Source: an uncultured Bacteroides sp.
GTDB taxonomy: Bacteria; Bacteroidota; Bacteroidia; Bacteroidales; Bacteroidaceae
DNA: 64,000 nt
Assembly: GCA_902388495.1 (NCBI GenBank)
Contig: CABMPP010000003.1
Location: 124,001 to 188,000 of the forward strand
Direction of reading: 5' to 3'
The notes below the pieces were generated by a model that was not told the DNA's origin, did no database searches, and worked only from the letters and a program-made list of their open reading frames with translations. Below, in pieces: positions 54,408 to 61,681 of this stretch (position 1 is the stretch's first letter; each line of letters starts with the position of its first letter). The translations under genes and the position numbers were made by a program.

Positions 54408-55144
54408 TTATTCCTTTTTGTATATTTGCACGTGGAGCACTATGAATGTGCTTAATGTACTAATCAGGTTATGAAAATATGGAAGATATAATAAATGCAC
54501 GTTGCGGTTGGGCCGGAACAGACGAACTATACATAAAGTATCATGACGAAGAATGGGGAAAACCCGCTACCGATGACAAAACTCTGTTTGAATTTCTGTT
54601 ACTCGAAAATGCTCAGGCAGGTTTATCCTGGATTACTATCCTCCGGAAACGTGAAGGTTATCGCGAAGCCTTTCATCATTTTGATGTGGAGAAAGTTGCG
54701 CAAATGACCTCGGAAGACGTCGAGCGATTGATGCAATTTGATGGAATCGTCAAAAATCGGTTAAAAATCAATAGTGCAATCAACAATGCGAAACTGTTTA
54801 TGACTGTTCAGAAAGAGTTCGGCAGTTTCTATAACTATATCTTATCATTCTTTCCCAATCGGCAACCTATTGTCAACAATTTTAAGACCCTAAGCCAAAT
54901 TCCTGCCACAACTCCCGAGTCGGATGCTATGAGCAAAGATATGAAAAAGCGAGGTTTCAAGTTCTTCGGCTCAACAATCTGTTATGCTTTTTTGCAGGCA
55001 GCCGGGTTTGTGAACGACCATTTAGAGAGTTGTTTTTGCAAAGCAATGAAATAAAAGGCAAAGGTCGGATTGTTTTATACAAGAGCTTGCATTTTTCAAG
55101 AATATTACCGGGAAGGAGAAAGCGTAGCTTCCTGATGGTAATAA
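54408..55144 (+). repeat. Direct repeat 2 carrying tag
   Basis: Second copy of the 737-bp repeat, at an exact offset of 2113 bp. Its right end lies inside the minus-strand gene 55105-55329, so the repeat carries that gene's last codons. Confidence 0.9.
54479..55054 (+). CDS. tag: DNA-3-methyladenine glycosylase I (copy 2)
   Basis: 191 residues, identical to copy 1 apart from Met190. All Tag motifs are intact, so both copies should be functional. The lack of silent differences in the coding sequence implies a recent duplication or gene conversion. It is convergent with the small membrane-protein gene at 55105-55329. Confidence 0.95.
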   Translation: MEDIINARCGWAGTDELYIKYHDEEWGKPATDDKTLFEFLLLENAQAGLSWITILRKREGYREAFHHFDVEKVAQMTSEDVERLMQFDGIVKNRLKINSAINNAKLFMTVQKEFGSFYNYILSFFPNRQPIVNNFKTLSQIPATTPESDAMSKDMKKRGFKFFGSTICYAFLQAAGFVNDHLESCFCKAMK

Positions 55145-55329
55145 TGATATTGTGCTGATTTCCTGAGCTCTTTGTAATAACGTCTTGTCTCCAAGCCCCA
55201 CCAAATTACTAAAGGTATAAGTAGTGCTAATGTAATTGCTATGAATTTGTAATAAAATAGCATCATTTTATCTGTCTCTTTGCTCTCTTCTATGAGAACT
55301 TTTAAATCACTTTTCTTTGACTTTCTCAT
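55105..55329 (-). CDS. Small single-pass membrane protein of unknown function
   Basis: 74 residues: a charged N-terminus (MRKSKKSDLKVLIEESKETDK), one membrane helix (FIAITLALLIPLVIWWGL, ~30-47) and a Tyr/His/Lys-rich tail. Its ATG overlaps the stop of the upstream gene (ATGA), which supports both as real genes. The family was not recognised. Its last 13 codons lie within the repeat at 54408-55144, and the same codons survive without the rest of the gene next to copy 1 (53029-52991 region). Confidence 0.65.
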   Translation of the reverse strand: MRKSKKSDLKVLIEESKETDKMMLFYYKFIAITLALLIPLVIWWGLETRRYYKELRKSAQYHYYHQEATLSPSR

Positions 55330-55643
55330 AATATGTAGATTTTTCGGTAGTTTGTCATTGGGCATTTATTGTGAATAATCGTGGTATGGGTATGAAAGTG
55401 TTGGCAATAGAATGCTACTTTGATTTTGTCGATTCTGCCGGTAATTATTTTAGTTATGTAATACAGTGTGTCGGTTACTTCTCTGAAGCACGGTGAGGTT
55501 AAAGACTCTAAGATCTCTTTGTCTCGTGTTTTTATTATATACATTGTTGATGTTTTGTCTCTTTGAATAAAGAGCACAATTTCGTACCAATCAGAGCGTT
55601 TGTCGATAAGTACTTTGTAGAATTTGATAATGGCTGTTCGCAT
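55326..55643 (-). CDS. Small protein of unknown function behind structured element X
   Basis: 105 residues, no signal peptide or clear membrane helix. Sequence: basic N-terminus (MRTAIIKFYKVLIDKRSDWYE), a strand-rich middle (IVLFIQRDKTSTMYIIKT) and a His/Cys-rich end (FYCQHFHTHTTIIHNKC). The family was not recognised. The ATG at 55643 comes directly after the T-run that ends structured element X, so translation or transcription is probably governed by that leader. It is translationally coupled to the membrane protein gene downstream. Confidence 0.6.
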   Translation of the reverse strand: MRTAIIKFYKVLIDKRSDWYEIVLFIQRDKTSTMYIIKTRDKEILESLTSPCFREVTDTLYYITKIITGRIDKIKVAFYCQHFHTHTTIIHNKCPMTNYRKIYIL

Positions 55644-55918
55644 AAAAAACGCACCTAAAGCAGTCTATTCACATACTGAGGTCTGCAACAACCCGGGTGG
55701 TTAATAAACTGAATAGGTGCGCCTATCGTAGATTCGAATTGAACATACGAGCCACCATTCAGTTTAGCACCACCCAATCTAAAGTTGCAGTTTCAGTATG
55801 AGGGCTAAACTAAATTCACAAAAAGTACTTCTATTTGAAGTACGTCGCAAAGATATGAAAAGATTGGAAGATTCCTCTGCTAAATAGAAGAATAAATCTT
55901 GTATTTAAGCTCTTGTTC
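55644..55918 (-). ncRNA. Structured element X, copy 2 (leader RNA of the 105/74-residue operon)
   Basis: 275 bp. On the minus strand: -7 element TATCTTTG (55855-55848), a GTACTTC/GAAGTAC hairpin, then helix arms CATACTGA/TCAGTATG (55800-55793, 55679-55672), CTGCAAC/GTTGCAG (55790-55784, 55689-55683), GGGTGGT/ACCACCC (55775-55769, 55701-55695) and TAAACTGAA/TTCAGTTTA (55766-55758, 55713-55705). CGCACCTA (55721-55714) pairs with TAGGTGCG (55657-55650), followed by T6 and the ATG. From the inferred start near 55840 the leader would be about 197 nt. Confidence 0.62.
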
Positions 55919-56200
55919 CAACCTTATGTATATTTGGTGGAATACGTAAAGTGGCGTAAAGAACTCGAATCGTTGATTGAGAAATGAACTGCAATAAGAA
56001 TTTGTATCAAGATCTGACAAATGTTCAGAATACCTCGTTAAAATCCAACTAGCAGTAAAACTGATCAAGTAGGAACTAAGCGAGCATTAATCCGTAGTGA
56101 TAAAATGTTTTTTCACTAATCTATGTGAATTATCCGTTTTTATTTTATACTTTTACCACTGAAAACTTTGTCGTGACAACGCAAATTCTGACATTATACC
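55919..56200. other. Intergenic region before the PAS-kinase gene
   Basis: 282 bp, AT-rich. A TACTTTTA -7-like element lies near 56147. A short open stretch on the plus strand (YVYLVEYVKWRKELESLIEK, then stop near 55987) has no recognisable start and may be a gene relic. Nothing else was seen. Confidence 0.35.
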
Positions 56201-57787
56201 ATGGATGTACAAGAAGAACAAGAATTAAAGAACGAAAATGAACGGTTGAGGAAGGAATTGAGTCGGCTGAAAAAGGAAACTGAATTACTGACCGCTACTC
56301 AACCCTTCCATTGCTTGTCGCAGTTTCTGATAGATAAAATGGATGCGATTATCTTTGTAAAAGATGTCGTTGATGGTTTTCGTTACTACATGGCCAATGA
56401 GCGTTTTTGCGCGATGCAGAACCTTTCGCAACAAGATATTATAGGAAAAGATGATTACGATATATTTCCTGCTGATGTTGCCGAAAAATATCGTCGGGGT
56501 GATGAAGCGGCGGTGGCCACTGGAGGGGAATATTCGTATCAAGAAGAACTTCATATTCCGGGACAAGAGAATATAATTGTACAAACCACCAAATCTTATG
56601 TCGTAACTTCAGAAGGAAACAAATTGCTGGTTTGCATTGCCTACGACATTACAAAAGCCGTTCAGAAAGAGAAGATGCTCGAGAAAGCCGTCAAGGATGA
56701 AAAGGAAGCGCACCAGATGATGAGAACCATTTTCCGTAAACTCCCTTCGGCTATTCTAATCAAAGACATAGAAGATGATTACCGCTTTTACATTATCAAC
56801 AAGAAGTTTGAGCAGATGTGCAACATGTCTCAGGAGGAGTTGATAGGTAAGACGGATTATGAAGTTTTCCCCAAGGATGAAGCTGACGGATATCGGAAAG
56901 ATGACATGGAAGCCTCTAACTATACGGAAGAAGCTCCCATGCTGATTCACGAAATTGTCACTTCTCCCGACCGTGATGTCAGTACTCATTTGCAAACCGT
57001 CAAGTTCTCTTTCACCTTCAAAGGTAAAAGGTTACTGGTCTGCGTGGGGATAGACGTTACTTTGCAGCACCAGATGATGGACCAGTTGCAGGCTGCGCTG
57101 GATAAGGCTGAAGAGTCCGACAGGCTGAAGTCGCAATTCATAGCTAACATGAGTCACGAGATAAGAACGCCGCTGAACTCTATCGTAGGTTTCTCCCAAC
57201 TCATTGCCGAAGCGGAAAGTAAGGAGAAGCAGGAAGAATACAACCGCATTGTCGCATTCAATAATAATCTGCTGCTGACGCTGTTTGAAGACATTCTGAA
57301 CCTTTCTATATTGGATTCCGGCAAGATGATCTTCAAAAACGTGGCATTCAACTTCCCTACCATGTTTAGTGATCTTGCAATTCAGATGAACGCAAAGGTA
57401 AACAAGCCGGAAGTGCAATTCATCTGCGAGAATCCGCTCAAGAAGTTAATGGTGAGGGCAGACCGCGACCGGCTGACCCAGATCGTCACCAACCTGATAG
57501 CCAATGCCGTCAAGTTCACTCAGCGCGGATATATCAAGATGGGATATGTCTGTAAGGATGGCGGTCTGGAACTCTACGTAGAAGATACGGGTATGGGTAT
57601 TGAAGAACAGAACCTGCCGAAAATATTCGAACGCTTCAAGAAGTTGAACTCTTTTATACAAGGAACGGGACTGGGACTGCCCATCTGCCAATCTATTACC
57701 GAACAAATGGGAGGCAGGATATGGGTGGAATCCGAGTATGGAAAGGGCTCCATATTTCATGTATGGCTTCCTTGCTTATGCAATTAA
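56201..57787 (+). CDS. PAS-PAS sensor histidine kinase (cytoplasmic)
   Basis: 528 residues without membrane helices: an N-terminal coiled coil (~3-32), two PAS domains (~45-165, VKDVVDGFRYYMANERFC...GKDDYDIFP; ~175-300, IKDIEDDYRFYIINKKFE...GKTDYEVFP), HisKA (SQFIANMSHEIRTPLNSIVGF, His319) and HATPase_c (DRDRLTQIVTNLIANAVKF, DTGMGI, GTGLGLPI). It should autophosphorylate in response to a cytoplasmic or redox/small-molecule cue. No response regulator lies next to it, so its partner is elsewhere. A strong terminator follows. Confidence 0.93.
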   Translation: MDVQEEQELKNENERLRKELSRLKKETELLTATQPFHCLSQFLIDKMDAIIFVKDVVDGFRYYMANERFCAMQNLSQQDIIGKDDYDIFPADVAEKYRRGDEAAVATGGEYSYQEELHIPGQENIIVQTTKSYVVTSEGNKLLVCIAYDITKAVQKEKMLEKAVKDEKEAHQMMRTIFRKLPSAILIKDIEDDYRFYIINKKFEQMCNMSQEELIGKTDYEVFPKDEADGYRKDDMEASNYTEEAPMLIHEIVTSPDRDVSTHLQTVKFSFTFKGKRLLVCVGIDVTLQHQMMDQLQAALDKAEESDRLKSQFIANMSHEIRTPLNSIVGFSQLIAEAESKEKQEEYNRIVAFNNNLLLTLFEDILNLSILDSGKMIFKNVAFNFPTMFSDLAIQMNAKVNKPEVQFICENPLKKLMVRADRDRLTQIVTNLIANAVKFTQRGYIKMGYVCKDGGLELYVEDTGMGIEEQNLPKIFERFKKLNSFIQGTGLGLPICQSITEQMGGRIWVESEYGKGSIFHVWLPCLCN

Positions 57788-57811
57788 TGTCTTAACTGAT
57801 TACTAATAAAG

Positions 57812-57850
57812 AAGCGGCTGTCCCGGCAATGGAGACAACCGCTTTCTTCT
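57812..57850. terminator. Bidirectional terminator between the PAS-kinase and GH105 genes
   Basis: AAGCGGCTGTC (57812-57822) pairs with GACAACCGCTT (57834-57844), flanked by AAAG and TTCTTCTT, between convergent genes. Confidence 0.75.
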
Positions 57851-57864
57851 TACTATGAGAATCT

Positions 57865-60183
57865 TTAAAATAAATCCTTTGTCGTGATATTCTCTTCCCA
57901 GTGATGATCTTTCGGGAAAGCTTTTCCACCCCATGCTTTGCAAGAGGTCCATTCTTGTGCAGCGTCTGTCCAGAAGGGGTGTGACGCGGGCAAGCCTAAC
58001 GGCAGGAAAGCGAGGGAAGTCATATAAAGACTGCCATTGTTGGTGTACCAGTCGGCTACATTCGGCTGCTTGCCGGTGAAGCCGATTGTAAGGAAGCCGT
58101 TCTCGTTGAAGTTCTCTGCTCCGTCATACATACGGTGCATGGTAGCTGTCAGGGCGGCACGTACCTGCCCGTTACCCAGTCCGGCTGGCATATCCTGATA
58201 CCAGGCCATAAGGGCTAATGGTTGCATGGTTGCCAGGCGGTAGGGGATGGAACGGCCGAATGCCGGGAAGGTTCCGTCGGGAGCAATGAAGCGTTCCAAG
58301 ATAAGGCTGAACTTCTGTGTCCGTTTCAGGGCACGGTCGTAATACTTCTTGTAATTAATGCGGGTATACTCCTTGCTGTCTTTCATGGCTTGCAATGTTT
58401 CCAGATACATGGGATGGAAGACATAACTGCTGTAGTAATCGAAAGCAAACACCGGTCCGTCGGCATACCAGCCGTCACCGGTATACCATTCTTCTACTTT
58501 GCGTATGGCAGAATTAACCCGGTAGCTGTCATACGGTGCTCCTGCTTTTGCCAGGAAGGCTTCGATGGTCGAAGAGAACAGCAGCCAGTTGGTGTAAGGC
58601 GGGTCTACGCGTCGCAGTTGTTGAAATTCTTCGATGTAGCGCTTCTTGGTTGTTTGGTCCAGCGGTTGCCATAATTGGTCGAAGGCACGAAGGAAACTTT
58701 CTGCTATGTAGGCGGCATCGACCAAAGCCTGGCCGTGTCCTTGCCATAACAAGTAGTCGGGACTTTGCGGGTCTACGGCATGTGCATAACTTTTCAGCGC
58801 CCATTCGCGCAGCTGTTTGCGCACCTTCCCCTCTTCCGTATCATCATCGGGCAGCGAGAGCCAGGGAGCAACACCTGCCATCAACCGGCCGAAGGCTTCC
58901 ATATAGGTTACACGTTTGTCGCGCCCGTCCCAGCTGGGACTGACTTCCACCTGCATATTCTTTTGCAGTCGGCCTTCTGCCATATTGCTGAGTATAGGAG
59001 ATGCCAGTTTGTAAAGGAGGTTGCACCAGTATATCCGGTCCGGGGTCTGTGGCGCTTCCAGGTAGCGTACGTATTCACAAGCTGCCAGCAGGAAGGCGCC
59101 TACTCCGAAGTTGGCTTCCGAATTGGCGTCGATGACTTGTCCCGGAATGGCTTTTTCGCCGATAGGCTGTACGTATCCCACTTTACCACTTTTCTGCAGG
59201 GCTGTTTTGGTCAGATAGTTCCAAGCCTTGTCGATAACGGGTTTGTAGGTCGCTCCGTCCAGATAGCCGTTATTGATCCCCCACAAGATGCCGTAGGTGA
59301 AAAAGGCTGTGCCGCTGGTTTCCGGACCGGGAGCATGGCCGGGGTCGAGCATGCTTCGTGTCCAGTAGCCTTCGGGCTGCTGTGCTGTGGTTACGGCTTT
59401 TGCCATTGTTGTGTATTTGTCGATGAAGAAACGACGGTGCTGATAATCGGCAGGCAGGTCTTTCAGTACCTTTGCCAGTCCGGCAAGCACCCATCCGTCT
59501 CCTCTGGCCCAGAAGTCTTTTTTTCCATTGACGCTTTTGTGCCGGGGATATACGTATTTGGCATCGCGGTAGTACAGTCCGGTTTCCTCATCGAGCATAA
59601 TGCTGTCCGAATAGGTGATGTATTCGTAGAGCTTATCCAGGTAAAGCCGGTTTCCGGTTGCCTTGTAAAGTTTGGTCATGACGGGCATCACCATGTAGAG
59701 GCCGTCGCTCCACCACCAGTAATCATTGTGGGGAGTGCCCATTTCATACTCCATCACTTCGCGGGCACGGGCTATCTTGTAGTTGTCGGGGAGGATGTTG
59801 TAAAGGTCGATGTAGGTTTGGAAACATACCTGGTAATCACCGAACAGTACATATTCGTCTGTTTCACCATAACTATATTTCCATTCGGACTTGTCCGTAC
59901 TTTTAGCTCCCTTCCACTCGTTGTATTGGGCCCAGGCTTCAGAGTAAGCAAGATAGGCTTCATTTCCGGTCAAATAATAGGCTTCCATATTTCCCGTGTG
60001 GTAAGCGGCATTATCCCAAAAGGAGCGTACTTCGGGTTTGTTGTTGCTTTGCCAGTAGGTATTCACCTTATCTATAATCTTTCTTGCTTCTTCGGCCGGG
60101 GACAAGGTTTTAGCCCGGACGCCCGGTCCGGATAGAAACAGCGCACCGGCGCCAATCAGCACCAATTTTTGAAATCTGTTCAT
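57865..60183 (-). CDS. GH105/GH88-type unsaturated uronyl hydrolase fused to a DUF2264 domain
   Basis: 772 residues with a signal peptide (LVLIGAGALFLSGPGVRA). Residues ~30-380 are a GH88/GH105 (alpha/alpha)6 barrel (WWWSDGLYMVMPVMTKLY, RGDGWVLAGLAKVL, ETSGTAFFTYGILWGI), the family that removes 4,5-unsaturated galacturonic or glucuronic acid after lyase action. Residues ~390-760 are a DUF2264 domain (RVTYMEAFGRLMAGVAPWL, TNWLLFSSTIEAFL, WYADGPVFAFDYYSSYV), also thought to be a glycosidase-like barrel. With the CE15-like and GH78 neighbours this points to rhamnogalacturonan or other acidic pectic glycans. Confidence 0.88.
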   Translation of the reverse strand: MNRFQKLVLIGAGALFLSGPGVRAKTLSPAEEARKIIDKVNTYWQSNNKPEVRSFWDNAAYHTGNMEAYYLTGNEAYLAYSEAWAQYNEWKGAKSTDKSEWKYSYGETDEYVLFGDYQVCFQTYIDLYNILPDNYKIARAREVMEYEMGTPHNDYWWWSDGLYMVMPVMTKLYKATGNRLYLDKLYEYITYSDSIMLDEETGLYYRDAKYVYPRHKSVNGKKDFWARGDGWVLAGLAKVLKDLPADYQHRRFFIDKYTTMAKAVTTAQQPEGYWTRSMLDPGHAPGPETSGTAFFTYGILWGINNGYLDGATYKPVIDKAWNYLTKTALQKSGKVGYVQPIGEKAIPGQVIDANSEANFGVGAFLLAACEYVRYLEAPQTPDRIYWCNLLYKLASPILSNMAEGRLQKNMQVEVSPSWDGRDKRVTYMEAFGRLMAGVAPWLSLPDDDTEEGKVRKQLREWALKSYAHAVDPQSPDYLLWQGHGQALVDAAYIAESFLRAFDQLWQPLDQTTKKRYIEEFQQLRRVDPPYTNWLLFSSTIEAFLAKAGAPYDSYRVNSAIRKVEEWYTGDGWYADGPVFAFDYYSSYVFHPMYLETLQAMKDSKEYTRINYKKYYDRALKRTQKFSLILERFIAPDGTFPAFGRSIPYRLATMQPLALMAWYQDMPAGLGNGQVRAALTATMHRMYDGAENFNENGFLTIGFTGKQPNVADWYTNNGSLYMTSLAFLPLGLPASHPFWTDAAQEWTSCKAWGGKAFPKDHHWEENITTKDLF

Positions 60184-60199
60184 AGCGTTTCAGTTAATC

Positions 60200-61669
60200 T
60201 TACTTTATGAATTTATCAGCGAATTCGAAGAAGGCAGGCCAGTCCGGAACATCCGTATGTCCGCCGTCGTGGTAACGGTATCCCAGGTTTCCTTCTATGT
60301 ACCCAACGTCCAGCAACGGCCTTTTGTCATTGATAATGAGCCCTTTCTTTCCTAAAAGCTCGTATACAGGGGTAGCGTTGACCAGGGTCAGGTACATTCC
60401 GTAGGGATCGGACCACAAGCTTTGGTTGCCGCCGTTCACAAAGACGGGGCGGGGAGCGCAGAGTGCCATCAGCGAGTGGGCATCGACCGGACAGTTTTCT
60501 ATCTTTCGGGGGAGGTATTGACCGGGAACAAGTTCCCCACACCATTGCAGGAAGTTTCCTGCCATCCAATGGTACTCGGAGGGAGAACCGGAATTTTCCA
60601 GGTCTTGTCCCCAATGGCGGCGGTTCATCTTAGTGCCTAAACTGCCGGCGTCGCTGGGATAGCCAATCGCAATCCGGTCGTCGAATGCCATTGCGTACAA
60701 GGTAGCTTTTCCGTATCGGGAATGCCCGGATAGTCCGATGGCTTTGCTATTTATGCTCCGGTCTGTCTCCAGATAATCTATCAGACGGCTGATGCCCCAT
60801 GACCAAGCTCCGATTGCCCCCCAATCATCCGGTTTTCTCCAGTTTCCTTTATTGACCAGGCCTATCAGATAGCTTGTCAGACCGGTTCCGTTGTCGGGTT
60901 GCACGGTAGTCGGGATATAGATGCAAAGGGCCCATCCGTGAGGCTGTATAATATCCCAATAGCGGTCAATGGTCTTGGTGGAATAAGAAAATAGAATCAT
61001 TACCGGCACAGGACCGGTTGCAGAGGCAGGTACACGGAGTACGCTCGATATGAAAGGTTTGTCCCGCAACTCGCTATAACCGGAGGTGTTGATGACTCCC
61101 GTAATCTCTTTCTGAATATATTTCTTCTCACCTGTACCGCCTTTGGTTTCGTTTACCTTAAACTGAACCTTTGGCATTGCGTCTTCAGGAGGGAAAAAGC
61201 CATACAAACACTTTTGCACATCGTAGGCTATTTCAACTCTTTTTTTCTTCCACCAGTCTTTGGCGGTAGTTACCTGTCGGCCGTTCTTTAGTTTCAACAA
61301 TGGGATGGGGGTGTATTTTCCTACCCTGAAAGAATCACGGGCCGGGAAGAATCCTGCGGATGTATCGTCATAGTTATCCCACAGTCCCCACATGGACCGT
61401 CCTAATTCATGGCCGTTATACCGCCATTTTCCTTCCGGTTTCTGAGGGTCTACGGGTACAGAGCCTTCGGGGCGGTTCGGATCGTCTGCCTTTGCGGGAA
61501 GCACAGGAACCGTAATACCTAATTGATAAAGCATTTGATTGAAATCCATATTGTTGTCCACATTCTGAGGCGGAAACTCCGGGAATGCAGACTGTGCCTT
61601 TACTTGCATGAAGAATAGGGCATGAAACAATAGGACGATGGTCGTTCTTGATAAAAAGTTCATAAGCAT
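60200..61669 (-). CDS. CE15-like carbohydrate esterase (alpha/beta hydrolase)
   Basis: 489 residues with a signal peptide (FLSRTTIVLLFHALFFMQVKAQ). It resembles glucuronoyl/pectin methyl esterases of the CE15 type: nucleophile in LSGHSRYGKAT (Ser317) and C-terminal HDGGHTD (His471), with the conserved PSDAGSLGTKMNRRHWGQ segment between. The reaction is probably removal of an ester on a uronic acid side. It lies 16 nt before the GH105 fusion gene and 12 nt after GH78 in the same operon. Confidence 0.85.
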   Translation of the reverse strand: MLMNFLSRTTIVLLFHALFFMQVKAQSAFPEFPPQNVDNNMDFNQMLYQLGITVPVLPAKADDPNRPEGSVPVDPQKPEGKWRYNGHELGRSMWGLWDNYDDTSAGFFPARDSFRVGKYTPIPLLKLKNGRQVTTAKDWWKKKRVEIAYDVQKCLYGFFPPEDAMPKVQFKVNETKGGTGEKKYIQKEITGVINTSGYSELRDKPFISSVLRVPASATGPVPVMILFSYSTKTIDRYWDIIQPHGWALCIYIPTTVQPDNGTGLTSYLIGLVNKGNWRKPDDWGAIGAWSWGISRLIDYLETDRSINSKAIGLSGHSRYGKATLYAMAFDDRIAIGYPSDAGSLGTKMNRRHWGQDLENSGSPSEYHWMAGNFLQWCGELVPGQYLPRKIENCPVDAHSLMALCAPRPVFVNGGNQSLWSDPYGMYLTLVNATPVYELLGKKGLIINDKRPLLDVGYIEGNLGYRYHDGGHTDVPDWPAFFEFADKFIK

Positions 61670-61681
61670 TATTTTTATTGG

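Noticed and set aside
52295..55144. Composite transposon formed by the 737-bp repeats
   Set aside because: The repeats carry tag and no transposase; no terminal inverted repeats or target-site duplications were seen.
53031..55918. Retron, integron attC sites or insertion-sequence ends
   Set aside because: No reverse transcriptase, integrase or transposase gene is present, and the element's position directly before a start codon fits a leader better.
58765..60135. Long plus-strand open frame (456 codons)
   Set aside because: Antisense to the GH105-DUF2264 gene.
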